The notes beneath the pieces are model-generated. The model did no database searches. It saw nothing but the letters and a program-made list of their open reading frames with translations, and had not been told where the DNA came from. A stretch of 64,000 nt of DNA from CAMPKL01 sp963805925 (GTDB lineage Bacteria > Acidobacteriota > Terriglobia > Bryobacterales > UBA6623): assembly GCA_963805925.1 (NCBI GenBank), contig CAWDWB010000005.1, positions 1 through 64,000 of the forward strand, given 5' to 3'. Below, one piece after another: positions 15,120-25,818 of this stretch (within the stretch, counting starts at the first letter, position 1; every line of letters starts with the position of its first letter). A program made the position numbers and the translations under genes.

Positions 15120-15722
15120 CTAGGTCTCGTCGGGCTCGAGCCACTTTTGGACGGTAGGCGGTTGGTAGTTGGCGAATTGGTCGAGGATGTTTGATGGGTC
15201 GGCGTCTTGGATGATGAGGCGGCGGTGTTCGGTGCGGATGAACTGCTCGGTGAAGGATTTGTCGAACAGGGCGAGCAGATGGTCGTAGTAGCCGTCGACG
15301 TTGAGCAGGGCGACCGGCTTTTGGTGCAGGCCGAGTTGTCCCCAAGTGAGGATTTCGCAGAACTCTTCGAGGGTGCCGAAGCCTCCGGGCAGCGCGATGA
15401 ACGCCTGCGACAGGTTGGCCATCAACGCCTTGCGTTCGTGCATGGAGCCGACGACATGCAGTTCGGTTAGGCCTTGGTGCGCGATCTCGCGGTCGAGCAT
15501 GCTCTTGGGGATGACGCCGACGGCCTTGCCTCCTGCATCGAGAACGGCGTCGGCGACGGCGCCCATCAGGCCCACGCATGCGCCGCCGTAGACGAGCGCA
15601 ATATTGCGTTCCGCCAAAAGCCTACCGAGGTTTTCGGCTGCCGTTCTGTAAGTTGAACCGCGGCCGAAGCTGGAGCCGCAGAAGACGCAGATGTGATCGA
15701 GGGGCATAGCCGGTAGGTCCAC
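15120..15722 (-). CDS. LOG-family protein (cytokinin riboside 5'-phosphate phosphoribohydrolase type)
   Basis: A 200-residue Rossmann-like protein of the TIGR00730/LOG family, whose members cleave nucleoside 5'-monophosphates into base and ribose-5-phosphate. The family signature PGGFGTLEEFCEILTW is at about residues 112-127, with the N-terminal VFCGSS.G, LVYGGACVGLMGAVADA and a final QPPTVQKW tail. It is the intact source-type copy of which two broken C-terminal fragments exist at 6318-6490 and 9257-9502, both fused to the putative RNA repeat. Its own upstream region has no copy of that RNA. Confidence 0.9.
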   Translation of the reverse strand: MDLPAMPLDHICVFCGSSFGRGSTYRTAAENLGRLLAERNIALVYGGACVGLMGAVADAVLDAGGKAVGVIPKSMLDREIAHQGLTELHVVGSMHERKALMANLSQAFIALPGGFGTLEEFCEILTWGQLGLHQKPVALLNVDGYYDHLLALFDKSFTEQFIRTEHRRLIIQDADPSNILDQFANYQPPTVQKWLEPDET

Positions 15723-15791
15723 ATTAGCGCAGGGGGTTGCAACGGCGACCGGCGGAAAACGTGAGACGCGGCGTGGTATCTTGAGGCCGCT

Positions 15792-17072
<1,281 letters not shown>

Positions 17073-17126
17073 GTCTCACTTTTCGCGGTCTGTCTGGTAA
17101 AGTCTCTGCGGTAGCAGGAGATCGCG

Positions 17127-18716
17127 ATGTCCCATGAAACAACCACGACAGGCCGCCGAGGATTTTTGAAGCAGTCGGCGTTAGCCGTTGCCGGCGCCCA
17201 ACTTGTTGCGTCGGCCTGCAGCGCCGATGCAGCGAGCGGCGCGGTCGCCGAGACGCAATACGGCAAGGTGCAAGGCACGTCGCAGAACGGCATTCACCGC
17301 TTCTTGGGGGTTCCGTACGGCGGAAACACTGGCGGCAAGAATCGCTTCCAGCCGCCGGCGAAGCCGGAGGCGTGGACCGGCGTACGAGACGCGGTCGACT
17401 GGGGCCATGTGGCGCCGCAGGCGTTGCCTACGGGCGGGCTGGACTACACGCTGAGCGTGCAGTGGCACAATCGGCCGGGCGGCGAGGGCGAGGATTGCCT
17501 GGTGCTGAACATTTGGACGCCGGGGCTGGCCGATGGCGGCAAGCGTGCGGTGCTGTTCTCCATCCACGGCGGCGGGTATTCCTCGGGCTCGTCGAGCAAT
17601 CCGACCTTTGACGGGCAGACGCTGGCCGAGCAGGAAGACGTCGTCGTGGTGACGATCAACCACCGGCTGGGCTCGCTGGGCTTTTTGCACTTCGGCGACC
17701 TGGTTCCGGAGTGGTCAAGCTCGGGCGTGGCGGGGATGCTCGACATCGTGGCGGCCCTTGAGTGGGTGCGCGACAACATCGAGAACTTCGGCGGCGACCC
17801 GGGTAACGTGATGATTTTTGGTCAGTCAGGCGGAGGCGGCAAGGTCTCGCACTTGATGTCGATGCCGGCGGCGAAGGGGCTCTTCCACAAGGCGGCAATA
17901 CAGAGCGGAGCAACGCTGCGGACCGGTGATCCGGCGGCGGCGGCGGAAATGACGCTGAAGATGCTCGATCAGATTGGGCTGAGCAAGGATCGGGTGCGCG
18001 AGATGCAGTCTGACGTGCCCTGGCAAATGATGATGGGCGCGCAGATGACGGTGGGCGGGCGGCTGGGGCCGATCCTGGACGGAGTGCATGTGACGCGGCA
18101 TCCGTTCGACCCCGATGCGCCGGCGATGTCGGCTGATGTTCCGCTGCTGATCGGCACTTGCTTGCACGACAGCGCCTATACGCTGGATACGCTCGACATG
18201 GATGAAGCAGCGCTGACGGAGGCGGTCGAACAGATGTTCCCGGGCAAGGGCAAGCGGATCGTGGCGGCTTATCGGGCGTCGTACCCGGATACGCCTCCGT
18301 CGCTGTTGACGGCGCAGATCGGCAGCGACCGGCGGGTGCGAGGCAACGCCATTGCGATGAGCGAACTGAAAGCGGCTCAGGGCGAGGCGCCGGTTTACGC
18401 GTATCGGATGGATTGGCCGTCGCAGTCTGCCGGCGGAAAGTTCGGCGCGGTGCATGGTACGGACGTGCCGCTGTCGTTGCGGAATCCCGGTAAGTGGCCT
18501 TTAACGGGTGACGGAGCGGAGGCGCAGACGATGGCGAATCGCTTGTCGGCGGCGTGGGTGGCTTTCGCGAAGACAGGGGATCCGAACGACTCGGAATTGC
18601 CGCAGTGGCCGGCTTACGATGCGGATTCGCGAGCGACGATGATCTTCAACTTGGAGACGCGCGTGGAGAACGATCCAGACGGCGAATTGTTGAAGCTGGT
18701 GGGTGCGCGCAGTTAG
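17127..18716 (+). CDS. type B carboxylesterase, Tat-exported
   Basis: A 529-residue alpha/beta-hydrolase of the carboxylesterase type B family. The N-terminus has a twin-arginine signal (TGRRGFLKQ) followed by AVAGAQLVASACSADA. Other features are FLGVPYGG, EDCLVLNIWTP, SIHGGGYSSGSS (oxyanion hole), the nucleophile elbow FGQSGGGG (usual G-E-S-A-G replaced by G-Q-S-G-G, still with Ser) and AVHGTDVPLSL carrying the histidine. An AGGAG Shine-Dalgarno lies about seven bases before the ATG. It is likely to cleave ester groups in the periplasm. Confidence 0.9.
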   Translation: MSHETTTTGRRGFLKQSALAVAGAQLVASACSADAASGAVAETQYGKVQGTSQNGIHRFLGVPYGGNTGGKNRFQPPAKPEAWTGVRDAVDWGHVAPQALPTGGLDYTLSVQWHNRPGGEGEDCLVLNIWTPGLADGGKRAVLFSIHGGGYSSGSSSNPTFDGQTLAEQEDVVVVTINHRLGSLGFLHFGDLVPEWSSSGVAGMLDIVAALEWVRDNIENFGGDPGNVMIFGQSGGGGKVSHLMSMPAAKGLFHKAAIQSGATLRTGDPAAAAEMTLKMLDQIGLSKDRVREMQSDVPWQMMMGAQMTVGGRLGPILDGVHVTRHPFDPDAPAMSADVPLLIGTCLHDSAYTLDTLDMDEAALTEAVEQMFPGKGKRIVAAYRASYPDTPPSLLTAQIGSDRRVRGNAIAMSELKAAQGEAPVYAYRMDWPSQSAGGKFGAVHGTDVPLSLRNPGKWPLTGDGAEAQTMANRLSAAWVAFAKTGDPNDSELPQWPAYDADSRATMIFNLETRVENDPDGELLKLVGARS

Positions 18717-18790
18717 GGGCGAGCGGTGATGTGTCTTGGCGCGAGCCTGCGCAGTTCGCTCCCTGACGGTCGCGGCTCTGTTGCGCTGGT

Positions 18791-20152
18791 TCAAGCGGAT
18801 TGAGTGGGCTGGTCGCGCCAGGCTGAGGGGCCGATTAAGACGAGCGCTAAGACGATGCCCACGAGCAGCCCCGTGGTGAGCGAGAAGTACATGATCGTGG
18901 CGGCGGCGAGTAGGGCGATGCCGCGTTCGATGCGGTCTTCGAGCATGGCCAGGGCGACGTAGGCGCAGGCGAAGCCGGTGAGCAGCAGCGTCAGCGAGAA
19001 GGCGATGTCGAGCGTGGGGCGCAGCAGCACCAGCAGCGGTGCGATGAAGTAGGCCCAAGGGATTCCGAAGACGTAGTAGCTGCCGACGCCCGAGAAGATG
19101 GATTGCATCTCTTGCTTGCCGCGGCGGTAGCGTTCGGAGACGACGATCATCGCGCCGGCCCAGAGCGGGCCTTGCAGCGGGAAGAACGGGCCGCCGATGA
19201 GGGCAATGCCTGTGTTGCGGAGTCCTAGAGAGAGGTGCGTGCGGCGCGAGTCGAAGGGGATCGTTTCGTCGGGACGGTCGGCGGCGGCTTCTTGCAAGAT
19301 CGCTGTGCCGGTGATGATGTCGGTGAAGCCTACGAGGTAGGCGACCAGCGCCAGCGGCACGGCGTGGGCGAAGGCGCTGAGGCTGGGCAGTCCTAGTCCG
19401 AGGACGCTGAAGTTGGCGACGAGACCGGAGAAGTCCGGCCAAAACAGCAGCGGGCCGGAGTAGGCGGCGAACTCATCGAAGTGAACCTCGCCGACAGCCC
19501 AACCCGCCAGCGCGCCCACAAAAAACCCCGGTGCGATGCCCATCGAAGAGAGCACGCGCAGCCAGGGGTAACGGACCTTCCAGGGCTGGAGCGGCTTCGA
19601 GAACATCAGGAACAGACTCAGGCCGACGGCGACGAGGATGGAGACGGTGAGCGCATCCGTGCGCGCGGGACGTCCGCCGGACCGCGGGATGAATTCACCG
19701 TATATGGCGCTGAGGCCAGCACCGAGAATGATGGTGGCGCGCAGGACTCGCGGCACGAGCCGCAGGAAAAGCTTGCCCAGTCCAGTGAGTCCGAAGAGCA
19801 GAAAGACCAGGCCGGTGAGTAGCACGACGGCGTTGACGAACTCGGTACGCTCGGGGCCGGCGGGAAAGGCGACCGCGGCGGCCAGCACCAGCGGCAGGGC
19901 CGGGGTGAGCCAGCCGGGAGCGAACGGCTCGCCGAAGATCAGGAATGACGAACAGATCATCAGGGTTTGCACGACGACCAGGGCAATGGCCGTCTCAAAG
20001 GGCATGCCGAAGTGCTCGGCGTAGAGCGGCACGACGGCAATGCCGGTGGCCGAGCCCACGGTGAGGCCTTGCAATAGCTCGGGCCACTCCGCGCGGTAGT
20101 GCACGAAGGGGATGCGGAGGGTGAAGGGACCCCAGCGAAGTCCGGCAGACAT
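18791..20152 (-). CDS. multi-pass permease, NCS2/SLC26-like
   Basis: About 453 residues with a dozen hydrophobic helices. GLTVGSATGIAVVPLYAEHFGMPFE at the N-terminus, EPFAPGWLTPALPLVLAAAVAFP, GLRNTGIALIGGPFFPLQGPLW and the paired half-helix regions suggest the nucleobase/sulfate (APC-type, UraA/SulP) fold. The substrate is not evident. I moved the start to ATG 20152; the longer frame has a non-membrane, Arg-rich N-terminus. The upstream gene (fused MFS/spermidine-synthase-like) ends 17 bases before, so the two are likely one operon. Confidence 0.65.
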   Translation of the reverse strand: MSAGLRWGPFTLRIPFVHYRAEWPELLQGLTVGSATGIAVVPLYAEHFGMPFETAIALVVVQTLMICSSFLIFGEPFAPGWLTPALPLVLAAAVAFPAGPERTEFVNAVVLLTGLVFLLFGLTGLGKLFLRLVPRVLRATIILGAGLSAIYGEFIPRSGGRPARTDALTVSILVAVGLSLFLMFSKPLQPWKVRYPWLRVLSSMGIAPGFFVGALAGWAVGEVHFDEFAAYSGPLLFWPDFSGLVANFSVLGLGLPSLSAFAHAVPLALVAYLVGFTDIITGTAILQEAAADRPDETIPFDSRRTHLSLGLRNTGIALIGGPFFPLQGPLWAGAMIVVSERYRRGKQEMQSIFSGVGSYYVFGIPWAYFIAPLLVLLRPTLDIAFSLTLLLTGFACAYVALAMLEDRIERGIALLAAATIMYFSLTTGLLVGIVLALVLIGPSAWRDQPTQSA

Positions 20153-20169
20153 CGAAGAGGCCAATTGTA

Positions 20170-22206
20170 CTAGTTGAGCGCCTGCCAGAGGCCGGCGTAG
20201 TCGTCTGTCCAGCGCAGGGTGGAGGGATCGCTGCTGACGTCGACGGCTCGGCGTACGCGGGGATTGTTGAGGAAGGCTTCGTTCTTGGTCAGCAGCATCC
20301 ACACGGCGGCATTAGCGCCCGGCTTGGAGCCGGGGGTCGAAATGCGTATCGCTTTCAGGCCCAGGCGCTCGGCGATGCCGTTGACCACAGGAGTGAGGTC
20401 GAGGAAGCGGTTCGTGATGTGGAAGGCGAGGATGCCGTCGTCCTTTAGGCGTTTGCCGTAAACGTCGGCGGCTTCGGCGGTAAGCAAGTGCAGCGGGATG
20501 GCGCCGCTGGTGAAGGCGTCAATCGCCAGGATGTCGAAGCGAGTCGCCTCGCCGTTCGCAATTTCCTCTTCGAGGCGCATGCGGGCGTCTCCGGGGACGA
20601 GTTCGATGTCGGCGTGCGAGTCGTCGAGGTAGGTGAAGTACTCGCGGGCGACGTCGATGACTTGGGGGTTGAGTTCGTAAAAGCGGAAGGTGTCGCCGTC
20701 GTGTCCGTAGGCGGCCATGGTGCCGGCGCCGAGACCGACGATGGCGACGTACAGAGGCTCGCCGGCTAGGCGGCGGGGATGAAGATCGAAGGCGAGTTCG
20801 ATGCCCGAGGCGGAGCCGAAATAGGTTGTGGGTTCGAGGGAACGCTCGGGGTCGAGGTATTGCGTGCCGTGCTCGGTGCGTCCGTGGGTGAGGATGCGTA
20901 TGCGGTCACGACCTTGGCCCTTTTCACTTACGCGCAGCACGCCGTAGAAGTCGCGCATGGTGAGGGTGGTCCGCGGGTCGTGCGAGGCATCGACGGCATA
21001 CGCCAAGATCACCAGGCTGAGCAGCAATGCCGGCGGCGGCGCCAGGAAAGCGGTTGGCCGAGTCGTGTCCGGCCGCCAACCTGCTACTGCCCAGACGACG
21101 ATGGCTGCGATCGAGCAGGCGGCGAGGGAAATGGCGTACTCCCAATAGTCGGAGAAGATGCGCGGAGCGATCACGGCGACGAAGATGCCGCCAAGAGCGC
21201 CGCCCGCCGCCACCCATAGATAAAAGCCTGTCGCTTCGGCCGCGTCAGGCCGTGTGTTGTACAACTCGCCGTGGCAGACCATGCAGGCGACGAACAGCGC
21301 GCCGCAATAGATGACGATCTGAAGACCGATGGGCAGCAGCCCACCGGCGGCCATCGCGACAGCGGCGGTCGGGATGGCGATGGCGAGCAGGAAGCTGTAG
21401 GCTTTGCGGCGATACCAGTTCTCGCTCTCGAAGCAGAGGATGAAGGTCAAGAGATAGATCGTCAGCGGCAAGATCCACAAGAACGGCACGACGGCGATCT
21501 CTTGCGACATCTGGTTCGTCGTCGCCACGAGCAGTGCCGAGCCGATGGCGGAAAACGCCAGCCAGGTGAGCTTCTTCGAGGCGGTTTGCGGCGGCGCCGG
21601 CTCTTGGGTCAGCGAACTCGCGGGAACTTTGCGGACTTGCCAGGCGCAGTAGGCGCAACACACTGTGAAAAGTCCGTAGAGCAGACTCCAAGTAAGGCTC
21701 TGTTGGTCCATGCGCATCAGCGGCTCGACAATCGTGGGGTAGCTGATGAGGGCGAGCAGCGACCCGGCGTTGGAGACGGCGTAGAGCCGGTAGGCTGTCC
21801 GCGAGGGATAGAGGTCGTGGAACCAGCGCTGTACTAGAGGCGCCGTGGCGGAAAGCGTCAGATAGGGGAGCCCCGCCGAGATCGTCAGCAAAGCCAAAAT
21901 GTGCCAGGTCGGGTCGCCTTCGATGGCATGCTTCCAAACCTCGGGATTGGGTGCGATAGGCAGCGCCAACAGGGAAATTCCCAGCAGCGAGATGTGCACA
22001 ATACGCTGTTTGGCGGGGCGCAGCGTGGTCGCCAGCCAGTGAGCGTAGGCGTAGCCGCCGAGCAGCAGAAGTTGGAAGAACAAAAGGCAGGTGGTCCAAA
22101 CGCCGGGGCCGCCGCCGAACCAGGGCAGAATGTAGCGCCCCAGGATCGGCTGCACCTGGAAGATGAGCAGGGCGCCGAGGAAGACGGTAATTGCAAATGC
22201 GGCCAT
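20170..22206 (-). CDS. fused MFS-like / spermidine synthase-like membrane protein
   Basis: A 678-residue two-domain protein. The N-terminal 400 residues are membrane helices (FQVQPILGRYILPWFGGGPGVW and following), then comes a soluble spermidine-synthase-like Rossmann domain: VAIVGLGAGTMAAYG, FYELNPQVIDVAREYFTYL, IELVPGDARMRLEEE and FDILAIDAFTSGAIPLHLLT. Such fusions are common in environmental bacteria, but no biochemical activity is firmly established. A polyamine synthase role is possible but not shown; the hydrophobic part could move the product. It precedes the permease gene with a 17-base gap. Confidence 0.8.
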   Translation of the reverse strand: MAAFAITVFLGALLIFQVQPILGRYILPWFGGGPGVWTTCLLFFQLLLLGGYAYAHWLATTLRPAKQRIVHISLLGISLLALPIAPNPEVWKHAIEGDPTWHILALLTISAGLPYLTLSATAPLVQRWFHDLYPSRTAYRLYAVSNAGSLLALISYPTIVEPLMRMDQQSLTWSLLYGLFTVCCAYCAWQVRKVPASSLTQEPAPPQTASKKLTWLAFSAIGSALLVATTNQMSQEIAVVPFLWILPLTIYLLTFILCFESENWYRRKAYSFLLAIAIPTAAVAMAAGGLLPIGLQIVIYCGALFVACMVCHGELYNTRPDAAEATGFYLWVAAGGALGGIFVAVIAPRIFSDYWEYAISLAACSIAAIVVWAVAGWRPDTTRPTAFLAPPPALLLSLVILAYAVDASHDPRTTLTMRDFYGVLRVSEKGQGRDRIRILTHGRTEHGTQYLDPERSLEPTTYFGSASGIELAFDLHPRRLAGEPLYVAIVGLGAGTMAAYGHDGDTFRFYELNPQVIDVAREYFTYLDDSHADIELVPGDARMRLEEEIANGEATRFDILAIDAFTSGAIPLHLLTAEAADVYGKRLKDDGILAFHITNRFLDLTPVVNGIAERLGLKAIRISTPGSKPGANAAVWMLLTKNEAFLNNPRVRRAVDVSSDPSTLRWTDDYAGLWQALN

Positions 22207-22377
22207 TGCTGAGGGCGGAAGAGATGCCGGGCGAGAGCGTCAGCCGGACCTCGCGGCCCGTAGGAACCATGCTAGCAAGGCCATAGGGGAGCTCTGCGGG
22301 GGATCGTGGCCCGCTTGTTACAATGCGAACGGCGGCTGCGATTCTCTTTCGCCGGCCAGATTCACCACAGGACGGCT

Positions 22378-25176
22378 TTGGCGCAGGATTACCTCGAGAT
22401 CCGTGGAGCACGGGTCCACAACCTCAAGAACGTCGACTTGCGATTGCCGCACAACCGATTGACGGTTGTGACCGGCGTCTCGGGTTCGGGCAAGAGTTCG
22501 TTGGTGTTCGACACGGTCTATGCCGAGGGGCAGCGCCGCTACGTCGAGTCGCTTTCGGCTTATGCGCGCCAGTTCTTGGAGCGCATGGAAAAGCCTGATG
22601 TCGATGAACTCACCGGCATCGCGCCGGCGGTCGCCATCCGCCAGAAGAACTCGACCAGAAATCCGCGGTCGACGGTGGCCACTTCCACTGAAATTTACGA
22701 TTTCTTGCGGCTGCTGTTTGCCCGGGCCGGCCAGACCTACTGCGGCAATTGCGGACGGCAGGTCTACAAGGACACCGTCGATCAGGCTGCCGAGCAGGTC
22801 CTTGCCTGGCCCGAGCGATCGCGCTGGTACGCGCTCTTCCCCGTTCACGCGGATGCCGAGCATAAGGACTTGAAGGATCGCCTGGGTGGCTTGCGTTCGA
22901 AGGGCTTCAACCGGCTCTACCAAGACGGCAAGATTTACGAGTTTTCCACGCCGGAATCGTTGCTTGAAGTGGACTTCGAGCGCCCGGTCTATGTGCTGGT
23001 GGATCGGTTGGCGATTTCTCCGGACTCCAGAGAAAGAATCGTCGACGCGATCGAAATCGCTTACCGCGAATCGCAAGAGGTGGTGTTCGAAGCAGCCGAG
23101 GGCAATCCGCCGGAGCGCAAGTGGTACAGCGAGCGGTTTGAATGTCGGCAGTGCGGCATCCCCTATATTGAACCCGAGCCGCGGCTGTTCAGTTTTAACA
23201 ATCCGTTCGGCGCGTGTCCGCGTTGTCAGGGGTTTGGCGACACGGTTGACTATGACATCAACTTGATAGTTCCCGACCGCTTCTTGAGCCTGCAGCAAGG
23301 AGCCGTCGATCCGTTCACCAAACCCAAGTACCTCGCCTGGCAGAAGAACCTGCTGGTCGCAGCGAAGCGCGCCGATGTTCGCGTCGATGTGCCCTATCAC
23401 GAGCTAACGGCTGACGAGCTAAAGCTGGTGATGGACGGCGACGGAGAGTACAAAGGCATCAACGGTCTCTTCGCTTTCCTTGAGACGAAGAAATACAAAA
23501 TGGCCGTACGCATCATGCTGGCGCGCTATCGCGGCTACACGCGTTGCCCGGACTGCAAGGGCGGACGCCTCCGTAAAGAAGCGCTGAACGTGCAGTTCGA
23601 AGGAAAGACGATTCGCGACGTCGTGCAACTGACTCTGGAGCAGGGTCTGGCGTTCTTCGAGAGTTTGCAGCTTCGCGGAGAGCAGGCGGTGATCGGCGAT
23701 CAACTGGTGTTGGACATCAAACACCGGCTGCAGTTCTTGAATGAGGTTGGCCTGGAGTACTTGACGCTCGACCGGCTGTCGTCGACGCTTTCGGGCGGTG
23801 AAGCACAGCGCATTCAACTGGCGACTTCGCTCGGATCCAGGCTAGTGGGAGCTTGCTATGTGCTGGATGAGCCGTCGATTGGATTGCATAGCCGCGACAC
23901 GGCGAGGCTGGTCGGCATCCTCGAAAGGCTGCGCGACCTCGGCAATACGATCCTGGTGGTCGAACACGACCCGGACGTGATGCGGGCGGCGGATCATATC
24001 GTCGATATGGGGCCTGGCGCGGGGGAACTCGGCGGCGAGGTGATTTTCGAGGGCACGCTGGAGCAATTAAAGGCGAAGCCGGTCGGCCGTTCGCTGACGG
24101 CGAAGTACCTGAGCGGGAAGAGCAAGATCGCCGTGCCGAAGAAGCGCCGCAAGGCGAGCCCGAGGAAGAAGGCGACGTTCCAGGGCGCGTCCAAACACAA
24201 CTTGAAATCTGTCGATGTCACCGTATCTGCGGGCATCCATACGGTCGTCACGGGGGTCTCCGGTTCCGGTAAATCCACACTGGTTCACGACGTGATCTAT
24301 GAGGGGCTGACCGCACTCTCGAAACAGAACATCAAGTCGGCCACGGACACGGATTCACTGCGGTTGCCATGCCGCAAGATTAGCGGGGCCTCCACATTCG
24401 AAGAAGTGATCTTGGTCGACCAGTCGCCGATTGGGCGTTCGCCTCGTTCGAATCCGGTAACGTACGTCAAGGCTTTCGACGAGATTCGGCGGCTGTTTGC
24501 ATTCACTCCCGAGGCGCGCAAGAAAGGACTGATGCCAGGCGCTTTCTCGTTCAACGTAGCCGGCGGCCGGTGTGAAACTTGCCAAGGCGACGGCACGGTA
24601 ACGGTCGAGATGCAGTTCTTGGCGGACGTTGCGCTGGTCTGCGAGGAGTGCGGCGGCAAACGGTACGGACCGGAAGTTCTAGGCATTCTCTACGACGGCA
24701 AGAACGTCTACGACGTGTTGCAATTGACGGTCGACGAGGCCATGCGCTTCTTTGCACGTGCGCCGCGGGTGACGGGCAAGTTGAGTTGCTTGGCGGAAGT
24801 CGGCCTCGGCTACTTGCGCCTTGGACAATCGGCCACGACGTTATCGGGCGGGGAAGCACAGCGCGTCAAGCTGGCGGCCTACGTGGCTCAATCGCGCTGC
24901 GACGACACGCTGTATATCTTCGATGAGCCCACGACAGGACTGCACTTCGACGACATCGCTAAGTTGCTCAAGGCCTTCGACCGGCTGATCGACAACGGCG
25001 GAACTATCCTGACCATTGAGCACAACATGGACGTTATCAAGTGCGCGGACTGGGTGCTGGACTTGGGGCCGGAAGGCGGCGATAAGGGCGGGGAGATCGT
25101 CGTCGAAGGTACGCCGGAAGTCATCGCCAAGTGCGAGAAATCCTACACCGGACGATTTCTCAAAGCGGTGCTGTGA
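22378..25176 (+). CDS. uvrA: excinuclease ABC subunit A
   Basis: The 932-residue ABC-type ATPase of nucleotide excision repair. Domain order is Walker A GVSGSGKSSLVFDT, a zinc-binding cysteine group (CGNCG), signature LSGGEAQRIQLA, Walker B YVLDEPSIGLH, then a second half with GVSGSGKSTL, the zinc finger CETCQGDG...CEECGG, LSGGEAQRVKLA and IFDEPTTGLH. The length is normal for UvrA. The frame extends upstream to a GTG at 22306, but TTG 22378 (AQDYLEIRGARVHNLK) has AGGA five bases before it and yields the standard N-terminus. It is monocistronic; the next gene is convergent. Confidence 0.97.
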   Translation: MAQDYLEIRGARVHNLKNVDLRLPHNRLTVVTGVSGSGKSSLVFDTVYAEGQRRYVESLSAYARQFLERMEKPDVDELTGIAPAVAIRQKNSTRNPRSTVATSTEIYDFLRLLFARAGQTYCGNCGRQVYKDTVDQAAEQVLAWPERSRWYALFPVHADAEHKDLKDRLGGLRSKGFNRLYQDGKIYEFSTPESLLEVDFERPVYVLVDRLAISPDSRERIVDAIEIAYRESQEVVFEAAEGNPPERKWYSERFECRQCGIPYIEPEPRLFSFNNPFGACPRCQGFGDTVDYDINLIVPDRFLSLQQGAVDPFTKPKYLAWQKNLLVAAKRADVRVDVPYHELTADELKLVMDGDGEYKGINGLFAFLETKKYKMAVRIMLARYRGYTRCPDCKGGRLRKEALNVQFEGKTIRDVVQLTLEQGLAFFESLQLRGEQAVIGDQLVLDIKHRLQFLNEVGLEYLTLDRLSSTLSGGEAQRIQLATSLGSRLVGACYVLDEPSIGLHSRDTARLVGILERLRDLGNTILVVEHDPDVMRAADHIVDMGPGAGELGGEVIFEGTLEQLKAKPVGRSLTAKYLSGKSKIAVPKKRRKASPRKKATFQGASKHNLKSVDVTVSAGIHTVVTGVSGSGKSTLVHDVIYEGLTALSKQNIKSATDTDSLRLPCRKISGASTFEEVILVDQSPIGRSPRSNPVTYVKAFDEIRRLFAFTPEARKKGLMPGAFSFNVAGGRCETCQGDGTVTVEMQFLADVALVCEECGGKRYGPEVLGILYDGKNVYDVLQLTVDEAMRFFARAPRVTGKLSCLAEVGLGYLRLGQSATTLSGGEAQRVKLAAYVAQSRCDDTLYIFDEPTTGLHFDDIAKLLKAFDRLIDNGGTILTIEHNMDVIKCADWVLDLGPEGGDKGGEIVVEGTPEVIAKCEKSYTGRFLKAVL

Positions 25177-25180
25177 AGAT

Positions 25181-25789
25181 CTACTTGGGCCGCTTGAGTT
25201 CCGCGTCAATCTCAATGAAGACTTCGTCGGCAGCAACCACGCCGCCGGCTTCGACCACAGCGTTGTAGGTCAGCCCAAACTCGCGGCGGTTGACCTTGGT
25301 TGCGGCGGTCGCAGCGGTTCGCGGGCCGTTGTCGGATTGCACGACCGCGTTGAGGCCGTCGACGTCGAGGGTGACTTCTTTGGTCACGCCGTGCATGGTG
25401 AGATTGCCGGTGAGTTTGACGGTCCCGTCGGATTGGGGTACGGCGCGGGTCGAGACGAAGCCCATCTCCGGGAACTTGTCGACTTCAAAAAATCCTTCGC
25501 CCTTCAGGTCGCGGTCACGCACGCCCATACCGGTGGTGATCGACGATGGATCGATCGAGATATCCATGCGCAGGGTCGATAGGTCGTCTTTATCGAACCA
25601 AACTTTGCCCTCGGCCTTGGTGAAGCTCCCACGCACCCAACTGATCATCAGGTGGCGCACCTTGAAGCCGACGTGGGAGTGGTTGCCGTCGAGGCTCCAT
25701 TCCAATACTTCGGCCGAAGCCAATGGCGCTAGGGCAAGCAGTGCGGCGGCCAGCAGAAGTGTGGTTCGGCGGAGCATAAGCAATCTCAA
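25181..25789 (-). CDS. YceI-family periplasmic protein 1
   Basis: A 202-residue lipocalin-like protein with a signal peptide (LLLAAALLALAPLASA). EWSLDGNHSHVGFKVRHLMISWVRGSF is the classic YceI start; GEGFFEVDKFPEMGFVS and LTMHGVTKEVTLDV follow. YceI proteins bind long isoprenoid chains in the periplasm. It is paralogous to the next gene (about 30 bases upstream, same strand) and both follow the GMC oxidoreductase gene, so they form a probable three-gene operon. Confidence 0.93.
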   Translation of the reverse strand: MRLLMLRRTTLLLAAALLALAPLASAEVLEWSLDGNHSHVGFKVRHLMISWVRGSFTKAEGKVWFDKDDLSTLRMDISIDPSSITTGMGVRDRDLKGEGFFEVDKFPEMGFVSTRAVPQSDGTVKLTGNLTMHGVTKEVTLDVDGLNAVVQSDNGPRTAATAATKVNRREFGLTYNAVVEAGGVVAADEVFIEIDAELKRPK

Positions 25790-25818
25790 TAGTTTAGAGG
25801 GCTCGCGGGCGCTTCAGG

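Noticed and set aside
15019..15579. Minus-strand open frame overlapping the LOG gene
   Set aside because: A shadow frame: Arg/Pro-rich and out of frame with the clear LOG protein.
18501..19442. Long minus-strand open frame rich in Arg/His
   Set aside because: It lies antisense to the esterase and out of frame over the permease; composition is that of a GC-rich shadow frame.
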